From positions 1-61,730 of the forward strand of contig CALRBA010000003.1 in NCBI GenBank assembly GCA_943353835.1: a stretch of DNA of 61,730 nt. Direction: 5' to 3'. This stretch comes from Candidatus Nomurabacteria bacterium. GTDB lineage: Bacteria > Patescibacteriota > Minisyncoccia > Phycocordibacterales > Phycocordibacteraceae. The notes under the pieces were generated by a model. That model was not told the origin of the DNA. It saw nothing but the letters and a program-made list of their open reading frames with translations, and did no database searches. The stretch's first letter is position 1; each line of letters starts with the position of its first letter. The translations under genes were made by a program, and so were the position numbers. This document shows positions 38,834 to 48,058 of the stretch, piece by piece.

Positions 38834-39243
38834 ACCGTATGCGCCTTTGGATTTCTGCGGCAATTATCGCATTTATAATTCTAATCATTTTTGCACTCTC
38901 TGTACCGCACACGCGCGATGTCGGAACCGACTCAATACCTTTATCTCAAACAAAGAACGTACCTTCCGTCATATTACGCGACTCGTTCAAGAAAGGTGTA
39001 CACACTATTTCAGGTTCCGTTGAAGCTCCGAACGCCTGTACATCAGTTAACGTTTCAGCAACAGTTCTCGGCGATGCTTCAGGCAAGGAGAATATACTCG
39101 TTACAATATCCATGCCTTCTGATTCAGGTATTTGTCTTCAGTTACCCACTCGCACAAGTTTTCAAACAACAGTTTCAGCGCCGGCGAATCTGCCGATATC
39201 AGCGACCGTTAACGGCTCATTAGCGTCTACAACCTCACCATGA
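38830..39243 (+). CDS. Hypothetical membrane-anchored protein
   Basis: N-terminal TM LWISAAIIAFIILIIFALSV and exported-type remainder. Confidence 0.55.
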   Translation: MNRMRLWISAAIIAFIILIIFALSVPHTRDVGTDSIPLSQTKNVPSVILRDSFKKGVHTISGSVEAPNACTSVNVSATVLGDASGKENILVTISMPSDSGICLQLPTRTSFQTTVSAPANLPISATVNGSLASTTSP

Positions 39244-40079
39244 CAACACTACCGGTCATCATTAAAGCTGATGGAACGAACGAAATATTTAATCAAGAGC
39301 TCCTTACAAGGTCTCTTGAACGTTCCGGTGCGGGCGAGTTAACGGCAAAACAGATAGCCGAAACAATTACAAACACGGTCGCTCCAGGGACTTCATCAAA
39401 AGAAATTTATACGCGCGCTTTTTCGCTCCTGCGCAGGGAAGCCCGTCCAGTCGCCGCCAGATACGCATTGCGTCGTGCGCTCCTGGAGCTTGGTCCCACA
39501 GGTCACCCGTTTGAAGATTTCATTTCGCATCTGTATCGTACAGAAGGCTGGCAGGTGGAAACTAGAAAAATAATAAAAGGGAAATGCGTATCGCATGAAG
39601 TAGACTTCTACGCTTCAAATAAAGAACAGAACGAATTTCTCGCCGCAGAACTTAAATATCACAACGATTCCGGATACAAAACAGACTTGAAGGTCGCGTT
39701 ATACGTAAAAAGCCGTTTTGACGATATCTTTGCATGTGACGAATCGGTGCGTTCTTGTCCGATTGACCGTGGCATTCTTGTAACAAATACTAAGTTTACG
39801 TCCGAAGCAATTGCATATTCCGAGTGTTCGGGTGTAGAACTCTTGGGTTGGGGTTATCCGGCGAACAACAATCTTTTCATCCGTATGAGTCGCGCGAAGG
39901 TATATCCGATTACTACACTTACTGGACTTTCCCGCGCCGAGAAATTCCTTCTTATAGAACGCGGTGTCATTGCAGTTGATGAAATTATGAAGAATCGCCG
40001 CGCGCTGGACATATTGCATCTCTCGAGCGAGAGGGTAGGCGAGCTTCTCGCAGAAGCAGACAGCCTCCTTGCGTTTTAG
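39240..40079 (+). CDS. ATP-cone domain fused to a PD-(D/E)XK (Mrr-like) nuclease fold
   Basis: N-term PVIIKADGTNEIFNQELLTRSLERSGAG..IAETITNTV..SKEIYTRAFSLLRRE (ATP-cone); FEDFISHLYRTEGWQVETRKIIKGKCVSHEVDFYA..NEFLAAELKYHN (E..D..ExK). Confidence 0.8.
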   Translation: MTTLPVIIKADGTNEIFNQELLTRSLERSGAGELTAKQIAETITNTVAPGTSSKEIYTRAFSLLRREARPVAARYALRRALLELGPTGHPFEDFISHLYRTEGWQVETRKIIKGKCVSHEVDFYASNKEQNEFLAAELKYHNDSGYKTDLKVALYVKSRFDDIFACDESVRSCPIDRGILVTNTKFTSEAIAYSECSGVELLGWGYPANNNLFIRMSRAKVYPITTLTGLSRAEKFLLIERGVIAVDEIMKNRRALDILHLSSERVGELLAEADSLLAF

Positions 40080-40086
40080 TACCCAA

Positions 40087-41346
40087 CTACCTAAGTTCCG
40101 CGAGCTCTTCGCGTGCAACGCCCGCATCGCTCCATGGCATTCTCGTCCCTTTTGGGCCCATGATGTGGTGTTCAGAACCTTTACCAGTAATGAATACCGC
40201 TGAATTTTTTTCAGCCATACGAACCGCCTTTCGTATCGCCTCACGCCGATCAAGAATAAATTCATGAGAGTGATTCTTAATTCCTTTAGCAACGTTATCC
40301 GCGATGTCTTTCGGGTCTTCATCATACGGATCTTCGGTGGTCAGAATGATATGCTCGCAGTGTTTGTCCGCAATTTCTCCCATCACTTTGCGTTTGGCAA
40401 TATCGCGTCCACCGCCAGTACCACCCAAAATACAGATTTTTTTCACGCCTGCATACACGCTATACGCACGGTCAAGTGAGTCGGCCGTGTGCGCGTAATC
40501 CACAATGACAGTAAAGTTTTGTCCTTCATCAATCTTCTCCATACGTCCAGGAATGAGAGTGAATTTCTCCAATGCACTTTTTATGTGTGCAATCGAAATA
40601 CCACGGCTCTCGGCAAAGGTGGCCGCCGCCAGCGCATTCATTATGTTAAATTCCCCCGACAGTTTTAGATGAATCTTTTGTCCTCGCCACTCTATGTCTC
40701 CACCATCTGTGTTTGTTGTAAAAGGCAGCGCATCATCAATGCCATATTTAATTTTTTGTCCTACACGAACAGCAAGAAATTTACCGGCTTCTGCGTCATC
40801 ACGATTTACGACGACAGAATGACTTCCTGTATTTCCTCGTTCAAGAGCGCGAGCAAGACTTACTTTAGCATCAACGTATTTTTCATACGAGCCATGCGCC
40901 TCTATATGTTCCGGCGAGAGATTAGTGAAAATAAGTGCATCAATATCAATGAAAGCATGACGGAATTGTTTCGCGCCCTCTGATGTCATCTCTATTACGG
41001 CATATGTACATTTAGCATCAACAGCCCTGCGAAGAAATTTCTGCAGGCGAGTTCTCCCAGGCATGCTTTGTCGCGACGGATTTTCCTCACTGAGATTCGC
41101 GATTTTAAGTCGATTGCTATTCACGAGTGCAACACGAAATCCTGCTTCTTCCAATATCGCCGAGGTAAGCTCGGTGGTGGACGTCTTGCCCTTGGTGCCC
41201 GTAACACCGACGACGTAAAGATGGCGAGAAGGGAAGCGGTAATAGACAGCCCCCACTCCTGCAAGTAGATAGTGATACGTCGGCTGTGTCGCAGAGAAAA
41301 GCGCTTTTGGAATGAGAGATTTTATCGACCGAAGAATTTTTTCCAT
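40087..41346 (-). CDS. Mur ligase family protein (MurE-like)
   Basis: YVVGVTGTKGKTSTTELTSAILEEAGF..YAVIEMTSEGAKQFRHAFIDIDALIFTNLSPEHIEAHGSYEKYV..VIVDYAHTADSLDRAY..CILGGTGGGRDIAKRKVMGEIADK. Confidence 0.9.
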   Translation of the reverse strand: MEKILRSIKSLIPKALFSATQPTYHYLLAGVGAVYYRFPSRHLYVVGVTGTKGKTSTTELTSAILEEAGFRVALVNSNRLKIANLSEENPSRQSMPGRTRLQKFLRRAVDAKCTYAVIEMTSEGAKQFRHAFIDIDALIFTNLSPEHIEAHGSYEKYVDAKVSLARALERGNTGSHSVVVNRDDAEAGKFLAVRVGQKIKYGIDDALPFTTNTDGGDIEWRGQKIHLKLSGEFNIMNALAAATFAESRGISIAHIKSALEKFTLIPGRMEKIDEGQNFTVIVDYAHTADSLDRAYSVYAGVKKICILGGTGGGRDIAKRKVMGEIADKHCEHIILTTEDPYDEDPKDIADNVAKGIKNHSHEFILDRREAIRKAVRMAEKNSAVFITGKGSEHHIMGPKGTRMPWSDAGVAREELAELR

Positions 41347-41368
41347 GCGTGCTATAGTAGTTTATCAT

Positions 41369-42163
41369 ATGGTAAAAAGCGTATATAAAAGAAAAGGGAG
41401 CGGGCCATTTGACCCTGCCTCCAGCGAGCCCTTTAAAGTGAGCCGTTCCAAGATAGATATGTTTACGGAGTGTCAGAGATGCTCGTATCTGGATTTAAAG
41501 TTCGGTGTGAAGCGCCCCTCTATGCCCGCATTCACGCTCAACAACGCGGTGGACGAATTATTGAAAAGAGAATTTGATATTCATCGCGCGAACAAGACGA
41601 AGCATCCGCTCCTAAAAAAATACGGCCTTGACGCGGTGCCGTTACAAGATGAACGGATGGACGAGTGGCGCGACGCTTTGCGTCGCGGTATCCAATATCA
41701 TCATGTTCCTACAAATATTCTAGTACGAGGAGGCATTGACGACGTTTGGGTCAACCCGGCTGGCGAGCTGATCATCGTCGACTACAAGGCCACGAGCAAG
41801 AAGGTGGGGCCGAGTACGGAAGACGATTTGTATGACTCATACAAGAAACAAATGGAAGTGTACCAGTGGCTCTTTCGCCGGAATAACTTCAAAGTTTCCC
41901 AGACCGGCTACTTCGTGTACGTGAACGGCAAGTCGGATGCGAAAGCTTTTGATGGAAAATTGGAATTTGATATAGAACTCATTCCATACACGGGGAGCGA
42001 CACGTGGGTGGAGCCGACAGTGTTTGATTTAAAAAAGATGTTAACAAGCGACGAAATACCGTCTTCTGGCATCTCCTTTGGCGGCGGTCCTTGCGAATAC
42101 TGCACCTACCGCGAATCGGCCGGAAAGACGTTCAAAGAACAGCACAAGAGAGTCGCGCCTTAG
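41369..42163 (+). CDS. PD-(D/E)XK nuclease (RecB/Cas4-like) with Cys pairs
   Basis: FKVSRSKIDMFTECQRCSYLDL..VRGGIDDVWVNPAGELIIVDYKATSKK..QMEVYQWLFRR..PCEYCTYRESAGK. Confidence 0.8.
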   Translation: MVKSVYKRKGSGPFDPASSEPFKVSRSKIDMFTECQRCSYLDLKFGVKRPSMPAFTLNNAVDELLKREFDIHRANKTKHPLLKKYGLDAVPLQDERMDEWRDALRRGIQYHHVPTNILVRGGIDDVWVNPAGELIIVDYKATSKKVGPSTEDDLYDSYKKQMEVYQWLFRRNNFKVSQTGYFVYVNGKSDAKAFDGKLEFDIELIPYTGSDTWVEPTVFDLKKMLTSDEIPSSGISFGGGPCEYCTYRESAGKTFKEQHKRVAP

Positions 42164-42197
42164 TGGACAATTGCGCGACATGATTCTGCAGAATCAA

Positions 42198-42866
42198 ATG
42201 AACGTAAAGATTGAACCATCGTGGAGAGAGAAGCTGAAAGGTGAGTTTGAAAAAAAATACTTCGTCGAGCTGTCGGAATTCGTGAAGAAGGAGTACAAAG
42301 ATGGATTTGTGTATCCCGAACCGAAGAATATTTTCAGAGCGTTTGACTTATGCCTCTTTGATAAAGTAAAAGTCGTGATACTTGGGCAGGACCCGTATCA
42401 CGGAGTTGGGCAGGCGAACGGTCTCGCCTTCGCCGTTGACGAGAGAGAAGCAATTCCACCCTCGCTCCGGAATGTGTTTAAGGAAATAGAAAGTGATTTA
42501 GGGAAATCTCTTGTGTACGCAAGTTGCGATTTATCCCATTGGGCAGAGCAGGGCGTTCTTCTCTTGAACGCAACGCTCACCGTGCGAGCCGGCTCTGCCG
42601 GCTCGCACCAAGAGAAGGGCTGGGAACAGTTTACAGACGCCGTCATCAAAGCGCTCTCGCAAGAGCGCCCGGGTTTGGTCTTCATGCTCTGGGGCAACTA
42701 CGCGAAGATGAAGGGCGCGCACATAGACCGGAGCAAACATCTCGTATTAGAAGCACCGCACCCCTCACCATTCTCTGCCTACTCAGGCTTCTTCGGCTGT
42801 AAACATTTCTCCAAGGCAAATGAGTATCTTATTGCTCACAACCAAACCACAATAGATTGGCTCTAA
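42198..42866 (+). CDS. ung: Uracil-DNA glycosylase
   Basis: VKVVILGQDPYHGVGQANGLAFAV..PPSLRNVFKEI..QGVLLLNATLTVRAGSAGSHQEKGWEQFTDAVI..MLWGNYAKMK..LEAPHPSPFSAYSGFFGCKHFSKAN. Alternative start 42180. Confidence 0.95.
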   Translation: MNVKIEPSWREKLKGEFEKKYFVELSEFVKKEYKDGFVYPEPKNIFRAFDLCLFDKVKVVILGQDPYHGVGQANGLAFAVDEREAIPPSLRNVFKEIESDLGKSLVYASCDLSHWAEQGVLLLNATLTVRAGSAGSHQEKGWEQFTDAVIKALSQERPGLVFMLWGNYAKMKGAHIDRSKHLVLEAPHPSPFSAYSGFFGCKHFSKANEYLIAHNQTTIDWL

Positions 42867-43238
42867 CTATTTCTGCCAGTAGGTTTTGAAATCCAATATT
42901 TCTGAAACAAGCGTTTCAGCGATTTCGCCCTTATAACAAATAGCGCGGTCGTCTACGTAGACAAACGCAATCGGCTTACCTGGATTATCTCCTTCTTTAT
43001 CCGGTCGGCGATTGATGTAATCAACAGGGATAGAGAACTGCTCACAATACTTCTTCAAAAATTCATCGCCCCGCGTTGAGTGGATGAGAATCTTGCACCC
43101 TTTCTCCTTCAGTATCTTGATCGCTTTGACAACTTCGGCATTTGGCTCTTGTATATCCTCTTTGGTGACGAACCCAGAATAGGAGGCAAGCACGCCGTCA
43201 AAATCAAAGGCGATAACACGAGGAGGGTTCATTACCAA
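42867..43238 (-). CDS. HAD-like hydrolase
   Basis: RVIAFDFDGVLASYSG..KILIHSTRG..FVYVDDRAICYKG. Confidence 0.75.
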   Translation of the reverse strand: MVMNPPRVIAFDFDGVLASYSGFVTKEDIQEPNAEVVKAIKILKEKGCKILIHSTRGDEFLKKYCEQFSIPVDYINRRPDKEGDNPGKPIAFVYVDDRAICYKGEIAETLVSEILDFKTYWQK

Positions 43239-45196
43239 ATCTTCGCACGACTCGAAGTAGAACGGTAGAGCTTGTCACCTTTAGTAACGCCAAAGGCTCC
43301 ATAGAACTCGGGGAGGTTCGAGGCAGGGCCGTTGATGCGGAACTTACCGGGGGAGTGCGGGTCGGTGAGCACTTGGGTCTTCTCTGACTCGGGGCGCCTA
43401 TTCTCGCGCTCAAAGAGAGCGAAGGAGAGGAAGAACCTCTGCTCGGGGGTGAAGCCGTCAATAACTTTGCGTCCGGTCTGAGCGAGGCGGAGTATATAGG
43501 CATCAAAGGCGATAGAGGCGCCACCGAGGTCAGCGATGTTCTCGCCGAGCGTGAGCTGGCCGTTGACCTTGAGTCCACCAGCGACTTTATATTCGTTAAA
43601 TTCTTTCACCAATATTTTTGCTTTATCGGCAAAACGTTTTGAGTCTTGTGCAGTCCACCACGTCTTACGGTTGCCTTTGCCGTCAAACTTGCATCCTTGG
43701 TCGTCGAATCCGTGGGTGATCTCGTGCCCAATCACCGAGCCCATTGCGCCATAATTGACCGCGTCGTCGGCGCTCACGTCAAAGAACGGTGGCTGGAGAA
43801 TCGCGGCGGGGAAGACAACATCATTGAGCCCGAAGCTACAATAGGCATTTACCGTCTGCGGGCTCATAAACCACTCACCACGGTCGACCGACTTCGTGAG
43901 CCGTCTCATCGCGCGCTTGTGCTCGAACGCGGCGACCCGTATGGCATTACCGAAGTAGTTGTCGGCGCGTATGACTAGTCCCTTATAACTCTTCCATTTG
44001 TCTGGGTAACCAAACTTGCGGTTCATCTGTGAGAGCTTCACGAGCGCCTTCTTCTTGGTGGTTGCGCTCATCCAGTCAAGATTCTTAATTCGCATGGCGT
44101 AGGCGACGAAGAGATCCTCGGTGAGCATTTTGATTTTCTTCTTCGCCTCAACACTGAAATAGGCGTCGACGTATAGCTTGCCGAGCGCCTCGCTCAAGCT
44201 CCCGTTGACCACGCTCTGCACGCGCCGCCAAAGAGGCTTCATCACCTTAACGCCCGAGAGAGTAGTGCCGTAGAAGGCGAAGTTCTGCTTCTCAAACTTC
44301 TCACTCAAGTAGCTCGCCGAGCCCGCGATCAAGTGCCAACTCAAATACATCTTCCAGTCTTCAATCGGTTCTTTCACCAGCATCGCGCTCATCGTCCTCA
44401 TAAACTCGGGCTGCATCACGATTAAGTCCTTCGGCTTACCAGCTCCACTTATCGTAAAGAATGCGTGCCAGTCGATATGCTTGGCGAGTTTAGTAAGTGC
44501 CGCGATGTTCATCTTGTGGTACGTCTTATCGACGTCTCGTAAATCCTCTTTCGTCATCGAGATATGCGCGAGCGCGGTCTCGAGGCGCATCACCACCTCG
44601 CGTACCTTCTTGGCCTCTCTTAGCGTCTTGCCGGCGAGCACACTAATCGCCTCGATATGCTTCTGATACGCTACGCGGACGCGCAGGGACTCGGCGTCAC
44701 TCTTCACATAGTAGTCGCGGTCGGGCATCCCGAGCCCGCTCTGGTGCAGATAGATCACGTACTTCTCGCTGTTCTTCATATCTTGGTCGATACCCATGCC
44801 CCATGGGCCACCACCACCGATCTTCTCCAGCTCCGCGAGCGTGGCTACGAGCGAGTGTACATCTTTAATCCTCTCTATCTTCTCTAGCCAGAGTTTAAGT
44901 GGCTTCAACCCCGCAGCGTTGCGTTGCTTAATATCTATTCCCGAGCGATAGAAGTCACGGACAAGCCTCTCTGGACTACCCACCTTCAAATTCTTACTCT
45001 TCTCAACCTTGGTCACGAGAGCGCGCAGCTTCTTCTCGGTCTGAAAGCGCAAGATGTGGAATGAGCCCCACCGCGACTCGTTCGCTGGTATCGCATTTTT
45101 CTTAAGCCACCTCCCATTCACGAAGTGGTAAAAATCATCTTGTGGTCTTACTCTCGTATCCATATCCCTCGTCTCAAATCCCCAGCCTTTTTTCAT
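43232..45196 (-). CDS. M13 family metallopeptidase (PepO/neprilysin-like)
   Basis: RPQDDFYHFVNGRWLKKNAIPANESRWGSF..VNAYCSFGLNDVVFPAAILQPPFF..GSVIGHEITHGFDDQGCKFDGKGN..LTLGENIADLGGASIAFDAY. Confidence 0.95.
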   Translation of the reverse strand: MKKGWGFETRDMDTRVRPQDDFYHFVNGRWLKKNAIPANESRWGSFHILRFQTEKKLRALVTKVEKSKNLKVGSPERLVRDFYRSGIDIKQRNAAGLKPLKLWLEKIERIKDVHSLVATLAELEKIGGGGPWGMGIDQDMKNSEKYVIYLHQSGLGMPDRDYYVKSDAESLRVRVAYQKHIEAISVLAGKTLREAKKVREVVMRLETALAHISMTKEDLRDVDKTYHKMNIAALTKLAKHIDWHAFFTISGAGKPKDLIVMQPEFMRTMSAMLVKEPIEDWKMYLSWHLIAGSASYLSEKFEKQNFAFYGTTLSGVKVMKPLWRRVQSVVNGSLSEALGKLYVDAYFSVEAKKKIKMLTEDLFVAYAMRIKNLDWMSATTKKKALVKLSQMNRKFGYPDKWKSYKGLVIRADNYFGNAIRVAAFEHKRAMRRLTKSVDRGEWFMSPQTVNAYCSFGLNDVVFPAAILQPPFFDVSADDAVNYGAMGSVIGHEITHGFDDQGCKFDGKGNRKTWWTAQDSKRFADKAKILVKEFNEYKVAGGLKVNGQLTLGENIADLGGASIAFDAYILRLAQTGRKVIDGFTPEQRFFLSFALFERENRRPESEKTQVLTDPHSPGKFRINGPASNLPEFYGAFGVTKGDKLYRSTSSRAKIW

Positions 45197-45243
45197 ATCA
45201 GCTATAGTATATGAAATTATTATCTCGTGCTATCTTTTTAAGC

Positions 45244-47001
45244 ATGACCGTCAATGAGGTGAGGAGTAAATACTTGGCCTTTTTTAAAGCGCGAGGACAC
45301 GCGATTATTCCGAGTGCGTCTATCGTGCCCGAGAACGACCCGACGACGCTCTTCACGAGTAGCGGGATGCAGCCGCTTGTGCCCTACCTACTTGGACAGT
45401 CACACCCCGAGGGCACGCGCCTCGCCAATTCTCAACTCTCGTTTCGGGCTGGCGATATAGAAGAGGTGGGGGACAATCGGCACACGACATTTTTTGAAAT
45501 GCTAGGCAATTGGTCCTTAGGTGATTATTTTAAAAAAGAACAACTACCTTGGGTCTACGAATTTTTGACTGAAGAACTTAAACTACCAAAAGATAAACTT
45601 TGGGTCACGTGTTTTGCCGGAGACGAGGTGCTTGGTTTGCCAAAAGATACTGAATCGGCAGAAATTTGGAAAAAAATAGGAATGCCAGAAGACCATATAC
45701 TTTTTTACGATGCGAAGAAGAATTGGTGGAGCCGCTCAGGCACGCCGGAGGCGATGCCGGCAGGTGAGCCTGGCGGTCCCGATTCTGAAATTTTTTATGA
45801 ATTTACAAGCGTTAAGCATGGCATTGCTTTTGGAGAAAATTGCCATCCTAACTGCGACTGCGGTCGTTTTATGGAAATTGGCAATTCGGTGTTTATGGAA
45901 TATATAAAACTCGACCCTTCGACAAGCTCAGGGCAGGCGGCTTTCGGAAAACTCCCAAAGCAAAATGTTGACTTCGGCGGAGGTCTTGAACGTCTCACTG
46001 CGGTAACTCTTAATAATCCGGACATATTTATGATTGATGTGTTTGACTCAGCTCGCGTCATGCTTGAGAAACATTCAGGTAAAAAATATCAAGTCGAAGT
46101 CTTGCTTCAAAAGTCGTTCAGAATCATCTTGGACCACACGCGTGCGGCTTCCGTTATGTTTGACGCAGGACTTTGTCCTTCTAATACAGAACAAGGATAC
46201 GTTCTTCGTAGATTAATTCGTCGCGCGATACGGGAAGCAGATAAACTTGGAATTAAAGACGCAATACTTGGCGAGATTGCAGAAGGACATGAAAATGAGT
46301 TTCGTACGGAGGAAATGCAGTTCAGAAAGACGCTCGCCAACGGCATGCGCGAGCTCACGAAGATGGGCGACACCATTGACGCCTTCATGCTCTTTACCAC
46401 CTATGGATTCCCGATAGAGCTCACGGCAGAGATAGCTATAGAACGAGGAAAAAAGATTGATATGGATGCGGTAGAGAAGCAGATGGCCGACCACCAAGCG
46501 CTGTCGCGGGCGGGTGCCGCGCAAAAGTTCGCGGGTGGGTTGGCCGACCACGCCGAGCAGACTATTCGCTATCACACGGCGCATCACTTACTTTTGAAAG
46601 CGCTTCAAATAGTGCTAGGAAAAGACGTGCACCAGCGGGGGAGTAATATCACCAGCGAACGGCTTCGCATCGACTTCTCTTACGGGCAGAAGATGACGCC
46701 AGAACAGAAAACGGAAGTGGAAAAAATCGTGAATGAGAAAATTGCAGAGGCGATTCCCGTTATCCGTACCGATATGCGCCTCGAAGATGCCGAGGCACTC
46801 GAGGCAGAGCACGAGTTCGGCGCCGTCTATCCGGACACGGTTTCGGTGTATTCAGTCGGTCCACTAGAAAACGCATTCTCCATAGAATTCTGCGGCGGTC
46901 CGCATGTGTCCAACACGGGCGAGCTCAAAGGAACATTTAAAATACAAAAAGAAGAAGCGAGCTCAGCGGGTATTCGTCGCATCAAAGCAGTGTTAGAATA
47001 A
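45244..47001 (+). CDS. alaS: Alanine--tRNA ligase, short form
   Basis: MTVNEVRSKYLAFFKARGHAIIPSASIVPENDPTTLFTSSGMQPLVPYLLGQ..RHTTFFEMLGNWSLGDYFKKEQ..ERLTAVTLNN..HTAHHLLLKALQIVLG..FCGGPHVSNTGEL. Confidence 0.95.
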   Translation: MTVNEVRSKYLAFFKARGHAIIPSASIVPENDPTTLFTSSGMQPLVPYLLGQSHPEGTRLANSQLSFRAGDIEEVGDNRHTTFFEMLGNWSLGDYFKKEQLPWVYEFLTEELKLPKDKLWVTCFAGDEVLGLPKDTESAEIWKKIGMPEDHILFYDAKKNWWSRSGTPEAMPAGEPGGPDSEIFYEFTSVKHGIAFGENCHPNCDCGRFMEIGNSVFMEYIKLDPSTSSGQAAFGKLPKQNVDFGGGLERLTAVTLNNPDIFMIDVFDSARVMLEKHSGKKYQVEVLLQKSFRIILDHTRAASVMFDAGLCPSNTEQGYVLRRLIRRAIREADKLGIKDAILGEIAEGHENEFRTEEMQFRKTLANGMRELTKMGDTIDAFMLFTTYGFPIELTAEIAIERGKKIDMDAVEKQMADHQALSRAGAAQKFAGGLADHAEQTIRYHTAHHLLLKALQIVLGKDVHQRGSNITSERLRIDFSYGQKMTPEQKTEVEKIVNEKIAEAIPVIRTDMRLEDAEALEAEHEFGAVYPDTVSVYSVGPLENAFSIEFCGGPHVSNTGELKGTFKIQKEEASSAGIRRIKAVLE

Positions 47002-47005
47002 AGCA

Positions 47006-48043
47006 ATGAGTTTTTTCAGTAACATTTTTAATCCGACGAATACGGAGTCACTCGTACTTATAGACATCAGCGCCGGCTCGGTCGCGGGCGCATATGCGCA
47101 TTATAAAGACGGTGAGATTTCGTCTCTTCTCTATACGCGTCGTCTCCCTATAGAAGTTAGGAATGGAGAACGTCATGAACTGGCGATGTTGCGGGCGTTA
47201 GAAATTCTTGGCAATGCACTCATTAAAGAAGGTGCACCGGTTCTCGCGCGTGCTACTGGGAGTGGACGCGCAGACACCATATTTATATCGGTAGACGCAC
47301 CATGGCATGAAACTAAGGTTCGTACGGAATACTTTGAAAGAAAAACGCCGTTCACATTTACCAAGAGTATGGTCGCCACTGTGCTGGAGAAAACCAGCGT
47401 CACTCCAGAGGGAAAAGTTCTTTCCGATGAAAGCATCATAGGTACTATCCTCAACGGTTATGAGACGCGCGAACCGTACGGAAAGAAAGCAAATAGAGCT
47501 GCACTAATAATACTTACTTCGTTTATTGATGAAAAAATTTCAGAAGGTATTGTAAAAATTCTGCGTGGTCTTTTTCACACAAAGAACATTTTATCAATCA
47601 CTGGAAGTTCTCTGCGATATCAGGCTATGCGCATCGCATTCCCGCACGAACGCGATTCGCTTATTCTGGATTCCGTTGGACAATTAATATCCGTAGCGCT
47701 CGTGCGCAAGAATTTGCTAGTAGCAGTAACCGATGTTTCAGACGCAGCAAGAACAAACGTTGATTCGTGGGCTAAAGAGGTTATAAATGAATTCACAAAG
47801 CTGTCAAAGGAACATCCATTACCTCGGACAATATTTTTGCTTGCACAAGAACAGGACTCTTCGTCGCTAGAACAAGCGCTCAACTCTGCAGAACTTGTCG
47901 GACTATGGCTCTCGGACAATCCGCCGAAGATAGTTCCTGTACGGGCCGGTCATCTATCAAGCTCTGTAAGGCAGGTTACAACAGCTTCTCCAGACCTACC
48001 GCTTCTCCTCATGGCGCTTTATTGGCAACACCATAAAAAGTAA
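47006..48043 (+). CDS. PilM/actin-like ATPase-fold hypothetical protein
   Basis: ESLVLIDISAGSVAGAYAHYKDGEISSLLYTRRLPI..TIFISVDAPWHETKVRTEYF; weak resemblance only. Confidence 0.45.
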   Translation: MSFFSNIFNPTNTESLVLIDISAGSVAGAYAHYKDGEISSLLYTRRLPIEVRNGERHELAMLRALEILGNALIKEGAPVLARATGSGRADTIFISVDAPWHETKVRTEYFERKTPFTFTKSMVATVLEKTSVTPEGKVLSDESIIGTILNGYETREPYGKKANRAALIILTSFIDEKISEGIVKILRGLFHTKNILSITGSSLRYQAMRIAFPHERDSLILDSVGQLISVALVRKNLLVAVTDVSDAARTNVDSWAKEVINEFTKLSKEHPLPRTIFLLAQEQDSSSLEQALNSAELVGLWLSDNPPKIVPVRAGHLSSSVRQVTTASPDLPLLLMALYWQHHKK

Positions 48044-48058
48044 TGTTATACTTTACCT

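Noticed and set aside
42582-42608. Perfect hairpin gtgcgagccggc-tct-gccggctcgcac in ung as an inserted element
   Set aside because: The encoded LTVRAGSAGSHQEKGWE has the normal Ung motif length, so there is no insertion; codon usage happens to be palindromic.
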